From JARRKU01 sp050288425 (GTDB taxonomy: Bacteria; Desulfobacterota; Desulfobacteria; Desulfobacterales; Desulfosarcinaceae), in NCBI GenBank assembly GCA_050288425.1, contig JBNKDU010000032.1:1-64000 (forward strand): 64,000 nt of DNA, in the 5' to 3' direction. The translations under genes were made by a program, and so were the position numbers. The notes beneath the pieces are model-generated. The model was not told where the DNA came from. It worked only from the letters and a program-made list of their open reading frames with translations, and ran no database searches. Of the stretch, positions 18,089 through 26,992 are shown piece after piece; positions within the stretch are counted from its first letter, which is position 1; the number at the start of each line of letters is the position of its first letter.

Positions 18089-18820
18089 CTACAGCGACAA
18101 CCGTTTGAAGATCGGTTCCGGGATGGCCTTGATCAATGCCATGATCCATCTCCAGAACCAGCGGGTGTAGACGACATCCCGGGACTTGGCATAGGCCCGC
18201 CAGATATCGGCGGCCACCTGCGACGGCGTGGCCGTGAGCAGGGGCGGCAGGCCCAGGCCGGCGGTCATCTTGGTATGGACGAACCCCGGCAGAACGGTGA
18301 TCACCCGGACTCGATGCCGGCTCAGCCGGTTGCGCAGACCGCTAAGATAGATCTGCAGGGCCCCTTTGGCCGCGCCGTAGATATAGTTGCTCTGCCGGCC
18401 CCGGTCGCCGGCCACCGAGCCGATGGCGATGATCAGGCCCTGCCGGCGGCGGCTGAAATCCGCCGCGATGACCTCCAGGATGGACACCGCGCCGCTGAAA
18501 TTGGTGTCGATGATCCGGCGGGCCGATTCGAAGTCGGCCTGGGCCGTCTCCTGGTCGCCCAGGTGGCCGAAGGCCAGCAACACGGCGTCGGGTTTGGGGT
18601 CCAGGCGGTGGTAGAAATCGGCATGGCTTTCGTACTCCAGCGCGTCGAAGGCCACGGCCTCGGCGGATACCTCGTATCGTACCCGGAAGTCCCGGGCCTT
18701 CCCGGACAGCAGGTCCAGGTCCCGCGAGGCCAGGATCACATCGGCATTGGCCTTGCGGGCGAATTCCCGGGCCGTGGCGTGGGCCATGTCGGAGTTGGCC
18801 CCCAGAACGAGCAGTCTCAT
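18089..18820 (-). CDS. DprE2-like short-chain dehydrogenase
   Basis: A 243-residue SDR. A variant Rossmann motif (VLGANSDMAHATAREF) opens the protein, and the active site YIYGAAKGAL supplies the YxxxK pair. The length and C-terminal PGFVHTKMTAG match DprE2, which reduces the 2-keto intermediate made by DprE1 with NAD(P)H and so completes the ribose-to-arabinose epimerisation on polyprenyl phosphate. Its ATG is 2 bases after the stop of the DprE1-like gene, which supports the joint role. The product identity is inferred from the pair; SDR sequence alone would not be specific. Confidence 0.8.
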   Translation of the reverse strand: MRLLVLGANSDMAHATAREFARKANADVILASRDLDLLSGKARDFRVRYEVSAEAVAFDALEYESHADFYHRLDPKPDAVLLAFGHLGDQETAQADFESARRIIDTNFSGAVSILEVIAADFSRRRQGLIIAIGSVAGDRGRQSNYIYGAAKGALQIYLSGLRNRLSRHRVRVITVLPGFVHTKMTAGLGLPPLLTATPSQVAADIWRAYAKSRDVVYTRWFWRWIMALIKAIPEPIFKRLSL

Positions 18821-18822
18821 GG

Positions 18823-20139
18823 TCAAATTCCCAGCCGCCGCGATTGCAGCGAGTTGAATTTCATGTCCAGCGCATACTTCCGGCGCAGGGCGATAAATTT
18901 ATTCCGCAACGGGTAGCCGTCGGCGAACATCTTCCGCGGCATGCGCACATCCTTGGCCAGGTAAAGACGGCCTCCGTGTTCCCGCACCATGGCATCCAGT
19001 TCCCCCAGCAGGGCGAAGAGCCGGGGTTCGATTTTGAAATCCAGGGCCAGGGTGTAGCCTTCCATGGGAAACGACAGGTAGTTCTGGTTTTGCGGGCCCA
19101 GCAGCTTGAGCACGGCCAGAAACGAGCCCATCCCGCTGCCGGCGATTTTTCCCAGGATGGCCCGCAGGCCTCGGCGGCTGGCATCCTTGGGCAACACGCA
19201 CTGGTATTGGGTGAAGCCGCCGGGGCCGTAAAGGCGGTTCCAGTGGGCGATGCCGTCCAGGGGATAGAAAAAGGCATCCAGGGGCGTGGTCCGGTCCTGT
19301 GGCCTCGACGGGTGCATGGCGAAATAGAGCCGGTTGAACAGGGACACCGCATGGCGGTTGAGAACGAAGCCGGGAATTTCCAGGGGCACGGCGCAGCCCG
19401 ATGGGCGGGGAAGGCGCAGGCCGCCGTCTTCGGCGTGCTCCCCCAGCATCAGGACGCTGCGGCCCAGGTGGTCGCCCCTGGCCAGGCAGTCGATCCAGGC
19501 CACGGAGTAGCTGGTGTTGCGGTGATCCTCGAACCGGGCGAAGGCTTCGGCCAGGTTGGCGCAGCGGATGACGGTCTCCCGGATATAGGCGCTGGGAACC
19601 CGCCGCAACTTCAAACAGGCCTCCAGGATCAGGCCGGTGAGTCCCATGCCGCCGCAGGTGGCGTGGAAGAGGTCCTGGTTCTCTTCCGGGCCGCAAGTCA
19701 CCACTTGCCCGTCGGCCAGCATGAGGCGCAGACGCGTCACGCTCTGGCTGAAACAGCCTGCGCTGTGATGATTCTTGCCATGCACGTCGCTGGCGATGGC
19801 GCCCCCCACGGTGATCAGCTTGGTGCCCGGCGTTACCTGGAAAAACCAGCCGCGGGGCAGAAAGTGGTCGATGATCTCCGCCAGGGTCACGCCGCTTTCG
19901 CAGGTCAGCAATCCGCTGGACCAATCGAAGGCGATCAACTTGTCGTAGCGCTCGGTACGCAGCACCTGCCGGTTCAGGGCACTGTCGCCGTAGCTCTTTC
20001 CCAGGCCATGGGCAATCCAGTGACCCGGACGGGCCAGCAGGGCGGCCGCCTGGGCTTCCGTCTCGAACACAGGGCCATGGGATTCGATGACCGGATATTT
20101 CCCCCAGCCGTGCAGTCTTATGGTTCCTGATTCCGTCAT
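18823..20139 (-). CDS. DprE1-like FAD-dependent oxidase
   Basis: A 438-residue FAD-linked (PCMH-type) oxidase. The FAD-binding part contains HGLGKSYGDSALN, TPGTKLITVGGAIASDVHGKNHH and CGGMGLTGLILEA, as in DprE1 and the D-arabinono-1,4-lactone oxidase superfamily. The C-terminal part has YQCVLP and LYLAKDVRM. DprE1 oxidises the ribose 2-OH of decaprenylphosphoryl-ribose. It sits between the UbiA-type prenyltransferase and the DprE2-like reductase in one direction, which makes this role much more likely than a sugar-lactone oxidase. ATG at 20139; no strong ribosome binding site. Confidence 0.85.
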   Translation of the reverse strand: MTESGTIRLHGWGKYPVIESHGPVFETEAQAAALLARPGHWIAHGLGKSYGDSALNRQVLRTERYDKLIAFDWSSGLLTCESGVTLAEIIDHFLPRGWFFQVTPGTKLITVGGAIASDVHGKNHHSAGCFSQSVTRLRLMLADGQVVTCGPEENQDLFHATCGGMGLTGLILEACLKLRRVPSAYIRETVIRCANLAEAFARFEDHRNTSYSVAWIDCLARGDHLGRSVLMLGEHAEDGGLRLPRPSGCAVPLEIPGFVLNRHAVSLFNRLYFAMHPSRPQDRTTPLDAFFYPLDGIAHWNRLYGPGGFTQYQCVLPKDASRRGLRAILGKIAGSGMGSFLAVLKLLGPQNQNYLSFPMEGYTLALDFKIEPRLFALLGELDAMVREHGGRLYLAKDVRMPRKMFADGYPLRNKFIALRRKYALDMKFNSLQSRRLGI

Positions 20140-20175
20140 CAATTCGCATTGTCCAAGGTTCGGGGTGCGGGCAGG

Positions 20176-21057
20176 TCAGGCGTACAACAGAATCATGATA
20201 TTCACCAGCCAAAGCACAATTACAACCTTCATCATGGGATCGTGGATCAGCACCTGGGTGGGGGATCCGCTCTTTTCTTCCACGAAGGTGATCTGCAGGT
20301 AGCGCAGCAGTCCCAGCAACACCCAGAGGCTGGTAAGATAAAGATGCTTGGTGCCGTGTTTGGCCACCACATCGGGCGATACGGTGTAGAGAATATAGGC
20401 GACGATGATCACCGAAGCCATGATGCCCATGGCCAGGGAGATGAACGCCAGATTGTACCCGTCCATGGCTTTGCGCAGCGGGTGGTCCTGGTCGGCCAGC
20501 AACAGATCGTCCCGCCGTTTGGCCAGGGCCAGAAACAGGGCCAGCAGAAAGGTCACGATGACGATCCAGGGGCTGATGGGAATCCGTGCGGCCATGCCTC
20601 CGATGAGAATCCGCAGGACGAACCCCAACGCGATGCAGACGATATCGACGATGGGCATATGCTTGAGCCCATGGGTATAGGCCACGTTGAGCAGCAGGTA
20701 GGCCAGCAGCACGAAGAGACACTCCAGCGAGAGTCCGACCACGGCGACGGCCACCGAAACGATGAACAGCACCAGGGCAATGGAGACGGCGGTGGCCGGC
20801 GACACCTCGCCGCTGGCGACGGGCCGCCTGCGTTTGACCGGGTGGCGACGGTCGTCGTCCATGTCCTTGATGTCGTTGATGGCGTAGACGGCACTGGCCA
20901 TGAGGCTGAAGGAGGCGAACGCCAGGAACGTCAATCCGACGGCCCGCGGTTGGGTCAGCTGGTTGCCAAAAAGGATGGGCAGCCAGATGAAACCGTTTTT
21001 CAGATATTGATGCGGCCTGGCCAGCCGAATGCCGGCACTGACAATAGTATTTTTCAT
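20176..21057 (-). CDS. UbiA-family polyprenyl-phosphate phosphoribosyltransferase-like protein
   Basis: A 293-residue membrane prenyltransferase with about eight or nine helices. The Asp-rich motif NDIKDMDDDRRHPVKRRRP near residue 70 and the second loop (LAKRRDDLLLADQDHP) match the decaprenyl-phosphate phosphoribosyltransferase branch of the UbiA superfamily. That enzyme joins PRPP to a polyprenyl phosphate at the inner membrane. It is the first gene of the run UbiA, DprE1, DprE2. Its start lies 14 bases from repeat copy B. The 5'-phosphatase that should follow in the pathway is not in the window. Confidence 0.85.
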   Translation of the reverse strand: MKNTIVSAGIRLARPHQYLKNGFIWLPILFGNQLTQPRAVGLTFLAFASFSLMASAVYAINDIKDMDDDRRHPVKRRRPVASGEVSPATAVSIALVLFIVSVAVAVVGLSLECLFVLLAYLLLNVAYTHGLKHMPIVDIVCIALGFVLRILIGGMAARIPISPWIVIVTFLLALFLALAKRRDDLLLADQDHPLRKAMDGYNLAFISLAMGIMASVIIVAYILYTVSPDVVAKHGTKHLYLTSLWVLLGLLRYLQITFVEEKSGSPTQVLIHDPMMKVVIVLWLVNIMILLYA

Positions 21058-21070
21058 CCCCAGCGCTTTA

Positions 21071-21161
21071 GGGGACGTTGCTAACTTATTAACTTAATCA
21101 ACATATACCATGGCCAGTCCGCAAACAAAGCGGATTAAGTTAATAAGTTAGCAACGTCCCC
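21071..21161. repeat. Palindromic element, copy B (GTTGC variant)
   Basis: Left arm 21071-21099 and right arm 21133-21161 are perfect 29-nt inverted repeats, starting GGGGACGTTGCTAAC. The G at the tenth base of the left arm is matched by C in the right arm, unlike the GTTCC copies. The 33-nt centre (21100-21132) is unrelated to other centres. It lies between the AI-2E-type permease gene (3' end) and the UbiA-like gene (5' end), both on the minus strand. Confidence 0.95.
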
Positions 21162-21168
21162 CATTTCC

Positions 21169-21195
21169 TTAAGTTAATAAGTTAGCAACGTCCCC
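21169..21195. repeat. Extra right arm next to copy B
   Basis: A second copy of the right arm only, TTAAGTTAATAAGTTAGCAA followed by CGTCCCC, ends at 21195, 7 bases before the stop codon of the permease gene. It repeats the right arm of copy B at a spacing of 34 bases (arm end to arm end) and has no left partner. Confidence 0.9.
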
Positions 21196-21202
21196 TATTC
21201 TT

Positions 21203-22249
21203 CTATTCTCCTTCTTCTTCGTCCTTGTGTGCCTCCTTCAGGGCTTTTTCGGGGCCCAGCAGGATGGCCAGCCAGCGGGTTTCGTCGCGGCTGTCCAGGG
21301 CGATTTTGGCCGTGATGGTCAGCGGAACGGAGAGCAACATCCCCACCGGGCCCAGCACCCAGCCCCAGAAGAGCAGGGAAAGGAAGACCACCAGGGTCGA
21401 GAGCCCCAGTCCCCTGCCCATGTATCGCGGTTCGATGGCATTGCCCATCACCAGGTTGACGGCAAGATATCCGGCGGCCAACAGCAGGGCTTTGGCCAGT
21501 CCCAATTGTACCAGCGCCAGCAGCACCGCCGGCACGGCGGCGATGATGGAGCCGATATTGGGAACATAGTTGAGCGCGAAAGCCAGCAGTCCCCACAGCA
21601 GGGGATGATCCACCCCCAATACCGCCGCCCAGATGGAGATGATCACTCCGGTGGCCAGGCTGATCCAGGTCTTGATGGCCATGTATTGTTTCACGTCGTT
21701 GAGAAATCGTTCCCAGCGGGCCAGCGAAGCATCCGGCGCCCCCATGATGGCCTGCAGTTTGTGGGGGAAGCTGGCCGCTTCCAGCAGGATGAAGATCACC
21801 GTCATCATGATCAGGAAGCCATTGGTCAGCACATTGCCCAACCCGTTGAGCACCGAGGCCGCCAGTTTCATGGCCGCCCCCGGATCGAAGATTTCGGTGA
21901 GCGCCGGTGTCCTGGAGATGATTCCCTTGCTGTCCAGGTACTCCAGCACGACGGTGGTCTGGGTTTTGATTTTTGCCTGGTAAACCGGCAGGTCCTGGGA
22001 GAATTCGTGGATGGACTGGCCCACCAGGGTGCCGATCAGGATCATCAGGCCCAGGGCCCCGGTGATGACGATAAACATGGCCGCCACGGATGGCAGGCCC
22101 TTGCGCTGGAGCCAGAACATGGGAGGAGCGCTGATGATGGCGACGAAGGCGGAGAGCAGAAAGGGCACCAGGATCACGGTGGAGGCTTTCATCCCCGCGA
22201 TGATGACGACGCAGGCGGCGGCGGCCAATAACGTATCGGTGGTGCGCAT
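21203..22249 (-). CDS. AI-2E family transporter
   Basis: A 348-residue permease with about seven or eight membrane helices (TLLAAAACVVIIAGMKASTVI, PSVAAMFIVITGALGLMILIG) and the C-terminal signature region (ALNYVPNIGSIIAAVPAVLLA, LLFWGWVLGPVGMLLSVPLTI) of the AI-2 exporter-like family (PF01594). Substrates in this family vary (autoinducer-2, ions, small organics), so none is assigned. The C-terminus is acidic (KDEEEGE). A GGGAGGG ribosome binding site precedes the ATG. Confidence 0.9.
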   Translation of the reverse strand: MRTTDTLLAAAACVVIIAGMKASTVILVPFLLSAFVAIISAPPMFWLQRKGLPSVAAMFIVITGALGLMILIGTLVGQSIHEFSQDLPVYQAKIKTQTTVVLEYLDSKGIISRTPALTEIFDPGAAMKLAASVLNGLGNVLTNGFLIMMTVIFILLEAASFPHKLQAIMGAPDASLARWERFLNDVKQYMAIKTWISLATGVIISIWAAVLGVDHPLLWGLLAFALNYVPNIGSIIAAVPAVLLALVQLGLAKALLLAAGYLAVNLVMGNAIEPRYMGRGLGLSTLVVFLSLLFWGWVLGPVGMLLSVPLTITAKIALDSRDETRWLAILLGPEKALKEAHKDEEEGE

Positions 22250-22335
22250 CGGTCGGAATCCCTCCCGGCGGATAGATTCTGGATGGTGATTTGCTTGCCG
22301 GCCCCCGGCGCGGCATGTCCGGCCATCAGCGGCCG

Positions 22336-22659
22336 TCAGCGAAAAAACACCGCCACCCAGACGGTGTCATCCTGCTCGTCGGTCCAGTCCACCCGGTGCC
22401 GGGTATGGGCCGGGATGAGCAGGTGGTCGCCCGGCCCCAACACCACAGGTTCGTCCGAGGACTCTAAACGCACGCCGGCGCTTCCCTTGAGAAGCAATAC
22501 CCATTCGTTTTCGGACTGATCGTACCAGAACCCTTGGGGCGAACGATGTCCCCGGGAGACGATGCGCTCCACCCGCACGGTATCTCGATTGAGGATCTCC
22601 TGGATCCACTCTTCGGTGAGGCTGTGGGGAATATTTTCGAAAAAATTGTCAATCTTCAT
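22336..22659 (-). CDS. Cupin-domain protein
   Basis: A 107-residue single-domain cupin. The second cupin motif appears as GPGDHLLIPAHTRHRVDW; the first is weaker (GFWYDQSENEWVLLLKGSAGV). Small stand-alone cupins of this type are uncharacterised metal-binding beta-barrels. The ATG at 22659 (MKIDNFFENIP) is preferred over a TTG at 22686 because GGAGAGG lies upstream of it. It lies between the permease and the THUMP methylase, with gaps of 86 and 151 bases, so operon membership is unclear. Confidence 0.8.
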   Translation of the reverse strand: MKIDNFFENIPHSLTEEWIQEILNRDTVRVERIVSRGHRSPQGFWYDQSENEWVLLLKGSAGVRLESSDEPVVLGPGDHLLIPAHTRHRVDWTDEQDDTVWVAVFFR

Positions 22660-22810
22660 TCGCCGCAACCTCTCCGTTTCCGGCAAACGATTTCAATTCC
22701 CCTGTGCGGGCGGCGGGAAATCGATCCGTGGATCCGGCCGGGTTCTGGCTGTTGTAGACCAACCGTTCCGCGGCGTCAATCGCACACCACGGGGACGGTC
22801 GGCGGAAAAA

Positions 22811-23971
22811 TCAGATCCTGCCGGTAAACAGGGTCAGCTGGAGCCCGCCGTGATTCAATGGGCGTGATTGCAGGGGCAACGCCTTGCAATGGATCCGCGC
22901 CGCCGGGGGGGCCACCAGCGCCAGTCTCCAGCCTTTGAAATCGCGCTGCAACTTGGTCAGGATACGCGCATAGAACCGGGGAGGAGGTGTATCCGGAGTC
23001 AGGCGCAGGCCGTAGGGCGGATTCAGGACGATGAGTCCGGCTTGATCTCCAAATGTCCGTGGATCGAGGGCGAAGAAATCGCCGGACCCCACCCGGACGG
23101 CGTCCTGCAGGCCGAGGCGTTCCACTGCCGCGGCCAACCGGGAACAGGCCGTCCCGTCGATGTCCGATGCCCAGATCAGCGGGTAATCCATTTGCCGTAC
23201 CTCGGTGGAAGCGGTGCGGACCAGGTGGTCCCACTGCCGGGACCGGAAAGCGGGCCACCGCATGAAGGCGAAGTTTCGCCGCAGGCCGGGGGCGATGCCC
23301 TTGGCCATGAGGGCCGCCTCCATGCTGAATGTGCCGGCTCCGCACATGGGATCCACCAGCGGCCGGTCCGGCCGGTAGCCCGCCGCCTTCAGGATAATGG
23401 CGGCGGTGGTCTCCCGCAGGGGAGCCCGGGCGTCATGATGCTTCCAGCCGCGCAGATAGAGATTGTCTCCGCTGCTGTCCAGGGAGAGGGTGACACCATC
23501 GTCCTTCAGCCGGACATTGAGTGCCTGATCCTCGGAAACCGTCGGATCGATGGTCATTTCGGACCAGTGACGTGCGATCTGCCCACGGATGTGTTGGGCG
23601 ATGGCTTCCGAGTGATAAAGCCGCGACCGCCGGGTGGTGACCTGGCATCTCGGAACGGTCCCGGCCGGCAGCCACAGGGACCAGTCGACCTCGGCCGCCT
23701 TTTTTTCCAATTGCCTGAAATTGGTGGCCCGGAAGCGCGCCAGGCGGATCAGGATCCGTCCGGCGGTGTGCAGGTGCAGGTTGGCCCGGTAGACATCTAT
23801 GAGCCGGCCGCCGAAGGCCACCCCGCCCCGGGTGACATCGCCAATCGCCACCGATCCGGCCAGCCCGGCGATTTCCCGGCGGCAAATGGGTTCATAGTCC
23901 GGCAGGGTGACGGCGAAGAGATCCAGCCGGGCGCCGATCACATGGCGCTTGATGCGTTTTTCCAGGTTCAT
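22811..23971 (-). CDS. THUMP-domain RNA guanine-N2 methyltransferase (RlmL N-terminal type)
   Basis: A 386-residue class I SAM methyltransferase with an N-terminal THUMP/ferredoxin-like RNA-binding part (residues 1-150) and a methylase domain. The motifs VDPMCGAGTFSMEAALMAKG (SAM motif I) and LNPPYGLRL (the NPPY catalytic motif) are those of the COG0116 family, including the m2G2445 domain of E. coli RlmL. It lacks the RlmK half. The target base is inferred from the family. The ATG at 23971 is favoured; a GTG at 23998 would add 9 residues. Confidence 0.9.
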   Translation of the reverse strand: MNLEKRIKRHVIGARLDLFAVTLPDYEPICRREIAGLAGSVAIGDVTRGGVAFGGRLIDVYRANLHLHTAGRILIRLARFRATNFRQLEKKAAEVDWSLWLPAGTVPRCQVTTRRSRLYHSEAIAQHIRGQIARHWSEMTIDPTVSEDQALNVRLKDDGVTLSLDSSGDNLYLRGWKHHDARAPLRETTAAIILKAAGYRPDRPLVDPMCGAGTFSMEAALMAKGIAPGLRRNFAFMRWPAFRSRQWDHLVRTASTEVRQMDYPLIWASDIDGTACSRLAAAVERLGLQDAVRVGSGDFFALDPRTFGDQAGLIVLNPPYGLRLTPDTPPPRFYARILTKLQRDFKGWRLALVAPPAARIHCKALPLQSRPLNHGGLQLTLFTGRI

Positions 23972-24151
23972 GGGGTGCTCCGCGTCACATTGCGCCACGA
24001 TTTAAAGTCTTGATAATGGCATTCATCGATACTAATGTGTCCCAATTCGGTGCTGATCTATCAATTGAGCGGTGGATTGTAAATGTACTCATCTTTCCCG
24101 GGCCCTCCTGGCGCGGATGATCCAACTGGTGTGAAAGAAGCATAGCCGCCC

Positions 24152-25258
24152 ATGACCAAGGTTTTTGTCAGAAAAGCAACCTACCAGGCCGGCAGCCTCC
24201 AACCATTGATTCGCGAAATGCTCGACAGCCAGGGGCCCGACTGGATTTCTTCCGGCATGCGGGTGGTGGTCAAACCCAATCTCCTGCTGCCGGCGAAACC
24301 CGATCTGGCCATCGTGACCAACCCCCTGATCGTCCGGCTGGTGGTGGATTACCTGCTGGAAAGAGGGGCCCGGGTGCAGGTGTCCGACAGTCCACCGGTG
24401 GGCAGTTTCCGCAAAGTGGCGCGAACCGGTGGTTTCCATCAGGTTCTCGAGGGGCTGGATGTGGAACTCAAGGGGTTCGAGGGGTCGGTGGCCGTGAATG
24501 TCGGCGAGCCCTTCGGCACCGTCGAAATCGCCCGGGATGCCGTGGAAGCCGATCTGGTCATCAATCTGGCCAAACTCAAGGCCCATGCCCAGATGTACCT
24601 GACCCTCGGGGTGAAGAACATGTTCGGCACCATCATCGGGCTGCGAAAACCGGAATGGCACATGCGCGCGGGCATCGACCGGGAGATGTTCGCCAAATTG
24701 CTCTTGCGGATCCACGAGGCCGTCTCCCCGGGATTCACCATTGTGGACGGCATCCTGGCCCTGGAAGGCCATGGACCGGGAAAGAGCGGTACGCCCCGGG
24801 AACTGGGATTGCTGGTGGGTGGGGCCGATGCCCATGCCGTGGACAAAACCGTCTGCACCCTGCTGGGGATCGACCCCGGAGAACTGCTGACCTGCCGATT
24901 GGCCCGGCAGCTCGGGCTGTTCAACGGCGAGGTGCATGTCAACGGCAACATCGATATCGTCGAGGACTTTCGCTTCCCCGAACTCAACTCCCTGAGCATG
25001 GGTCCGGAATCCTTCAACCGGTTCATGCGCCGGTACGTGATCCAGAAACCGGTGGTGGATAACGAAAAATGCAAGTTGTGCGGCGAATGTTGGAAGGTCT
25101 GCCCGGCCGATGTGATCAGCCACAATACCAAGGGCATCCGGTTCGCCTATGACAAGTGCATCCGCTGCTACTGCTGCCTGGAAGTGTGCCTGCAGGGCGC
25201 CATCTGCGCCAAGGAACCGCTGCTGGGCAAGCTGCGGCGCAGATTGATCCACGATTGA
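24152..25258 (+). CDS. DUF362 protein with two 4Fe-4S clusters
   Basis: A 368-residue protein. Residues 1-290 form a DUF362 domain (MRVVVKPNLL, NLAKLKAHAQMYLTLGVKNMFG, with GPGKSG near residue 208). A C-terminal ferredoxin domain carries two cluster motifs, CKLCGECWKVCP and CIRCYCCLEVCL. Such proteins are common in sulfate reducers and other anaerobes, where they are thought to take part in cytoplasmic electron transfer; no reaction is established. HMG-CoA lyase follows after 12 bases on the same strand, so the two are probably cotranscribed. Confidence 0.87.
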   Translation: MTKVFVRKATYQAGSLQPLIREMLDSQGPDWISSGMRVVVKPNLLLPAKPDLAIVTNPLIVRLVVDYLLERGARVQVSDSPPVGSFRKVARTGGFHQVLEGLDVELKGFEGSVAVNVGEPFGTVEIARDAVEADLVINLAKLKAHAQMYLTLGVKNMFGTIIGLRKPEWHMRAGIDREMFAKLLLRIHEAVSPGFTIVDGILALEGHGPGKSGTPRELGLLVGGADAHAVDKTVCTLLGIDPGELLTCRLARQLGLFNGEVHVNGNIDIVEDFRFPELNSLSMGPESFNRFMRRYVIQKPVVDNEKCKLCGECWKVCPADVISHNTKGIRFAYDKCIRCYCCLEVCLQGAICAKEPLLGKLRRRLIHD

Positions 25259-25270
25259 TTCGGCAAGCCG

Positions 25271-26197
25271 ATGACCGAAACCGTTCAAATCGTCGATGTC
25301 GCCCCCCGGGACGGATTGCAGATCGAATGCAAAACGCTGCCGCCGAAGAAACGGCTGGCATTGATCGATCTGCTCCGGGGGGCCGGGGTGAATTCCATCG
25401 AAATCGGTTCCTTCGTAAACCCCCGGCGCGTTCCGCAGATGGCCGGTCTGCCGGAGATCTGCAAGGCGCTCGATCTGGCCGGTTCCGTACGCTACACGGC
25501 CCTGGTGCCCAATCCCAGGGGCCTGGGGGCGGCAATGGATGCGGGCGTGGCCCATGTGCGCATGACCGTGCTGGCCAGCGACTCTCTGAATCGGGCCAAC
25601 TTCGAGCGTTCCGTGGACGAATCCCTCGCCGCGTTCGAGACCATGGCCGCCCTGGCCCGGGAACGGCAAACGGCTTTCGGTGCCGTTATCGGCGCGGCGT
25701 TCGGCTGCCCCCTGGAAGGCCATGTACCGCCGGACCGGGTGATGGGGATCGCCCACCGCATGGCCGGCCTGGGCGCCGATGAAATCGTCCTGGCCGATAC
25801 CACGGGCATGGCCATGCCCCATCAGGTGGCGGACCTGTGCGCCCGACTGATCGACGAACTGCGCACCCGCCATCCCCAGGCAATGCCGGGTATTCACTTG
25901 CACAACACCCGCAATACCGGGTATGCCAATGCCTATGCAGCCCATCAGGCCGGTATCCGGCTTTTCGACACGTCGCTGGGCGGCATCGGAGGATGCCCCT
26001 TTTCGCCCGGCGCACTAGGCAATATCGCCACCGAGGACCTCGTCCATATGTTCAACGGCATGGGCGTGCCCACCGGCATCCGGCTGGACAAATGTATCGC
26101 CGCATCCAAATGGCTGGCCACCGAATTGGGCAGAGAGCTGCCCGCCATGATCGGCCGGGCCGAACCCATCTACTTGCAGCCGGCCGGATCGTCTTGA
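25271..26197 (+). CDS. Hydroxymethylglutaryl-CoA lyase
   Basis: A 308-residue DRE-TIM metallolyase. DVAPRDGLQIE near the N-terminus holds the catalytic Arg/Asp, GAAFGCPLEGHV the mid-barrel motif, and GGIGGCPFSPGALGNIATED the signature with the catalytic Cys. The enzyme splits HMG-CoA into acetyl-CoA and acetoacetate, the last step of leucine degradation, or serves related 3-hydroxy-3-methylacyl-CoA cleavage. It lies 12 bases after the DUF362 gene. A CoA-transferase that could use acetoacetate is encoded 30 kb away. Confidence 0.9.
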   Translation: MTETVQIVDVAPRDGLQIECKTLPPKKRLALIDLLRGAGVNSIEIGSFVNPRRVPQMAGLPEICKALDLAGSVRYTALVPNPRGLGAAMDAGVAHVRMTVLASDSLNRANFERSVDESLAAFETMAALARERQTAFGAVIGAAFGCPLEGHVPPDRVMGIAHRMAGLGADEIVLADTTGMAMPHQVADLCARLIDELRTRHPQAMPGIHLHNTRNTGYANAYAAHQAGIRLFDTSLGGIGGCPFSPGALGNIATEDLVHMFNGMGVPTGIRLDKCIAASKWLATELGRELPAMIGRAEPIYLQPAGSS

Positions 26198-26255
26198 TCG
26201 ACATTTGTCATCACCAGGCGGCCAAAACCATATCAACAAGAAAGGAAGGTACTCC

Positions 26256-26690
26256 ATGGCAGGAATCAACAAAGCGATCATCATCGGCCGATTGGGACGC
26301 GACCCGGAAATGCGCTACACGCCCGACGGCACGGCCGTGGCCAATTTCAGCGTGGCCACATCCGAAGAATGGAAAGACAAGAACACCGGAGAGAAGAAGG
26401 AGCGTACCGAGTGGCATCGCGTCGTGGCCTGGCGCCGGCTGGGTGAAATCTGCGGAGAATATCTCTCCAAGGGACGCCAGGTATATGTCGAGGGCCGCCT
26501 GCAGACCCGCTCTTGGGAGCAGGAAGGCGTCACCCGCTATTCCACCGAAATCGTGGCCACCGACATCCAGTTTCTCGGCAGCCGCAACGACACCCCCGGC
26601 GGCGGGCAGCCCTCCCGCAACCAGCCCGCGGACCAAGGCTACCCCGAACCGCCCATGGCCGATACCCAGGATGACGATATCCCCTTCTGA
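26256..26690 (+). CDS. ssb: Single-stranded DNA-binding protein
   Basis: A 144-residue OB-fold protein: MAGINKAIIIGRLGRDPEMRY, TEWHRVVAWRRLGEICGEYL and VEGRLQTRSWEQEG are the classical Ssb segments. A Gly/Gln/Pro-rich linker leads to the acidic tail DDDIPF that recruits repair and replication partners. The ATG at 26256 has AAAGGAAGG 6 bases upstream; an upstream in-frame start would add a region of no family similarity. Repeat copy C begins 9 bases after its stop. Confidence 0.95.
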   Translation: MAGINKAIIIGRLGRDPEMRYTPDGTAVANFSVATSEEWKDKNTGEKKERTEWHRVVAWRRLGEICGEYLSKGRQVYVEGRLQTRSWEQEGVTRYSTEIVATDIQFLGSRNDTPGGGQPSRNQPADQGYPEPPMADTQDDDIPF

Positions 26691-26698
26691 GATAAGTA

Positions 26699-26790
26699 GG
26701 GGACGTTCCTAACTTATTAACTTAATCTTAAGACGACCGTGAGAATCGTTATCAATTTCTTGATTAAGTTAATAAGTTAGGAACGTCCCC
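26699..26790. repeat. Palindromic element, copy C
   Basis: Left arm 26699-26727 and right arm 26762-26790 are perfect 29-nt inverted repeats of the GTTCC variant with inner ends AATC/GATT. The 34-nt centre (26728-26761) is unrelated to the others. It starts 9 bases after the ssb stop codon. Confidence 0.95.
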
Positions 26791-26992
26791 CCTTCCTTTT
26801 TATGACAAATTGCGGCGAACAGGGTGACGACATTTGTCCCTGATTACAAGCCTTTCCATTCGAAGTCATATCAAAACATTGATATTATTTTACAAATATT
26901 CTTACGGTCTTTCGGTATGATAATTGCTACAGGCATAGCGGTTCTTTGCGACTTTTTCGAGGTTCAAGAAATCCATTCATCGGAGGCTGTAC
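26791..26992. other. AT-rich leader of the zinc-ribbon/PH-like gene
   Basis: About 200 bases, markedly more AT-rich than the genes around it (near 26860-26930), between element C and the next start codon. It probably contains the promoter of the downstream gene, but I see no -35/-10 pair with good spacing. CGGAGG just before 26993 is the ribosome binding site. Confidence 0.4.

Noticed and set aside
26699..26790. Elements considered as ordinary rho-independent terminators
   Set aside because: No T-run follows the stem, the loop is 34 nt, and the sequence is conserved at many loci; they may still end transcripts as a side effect.
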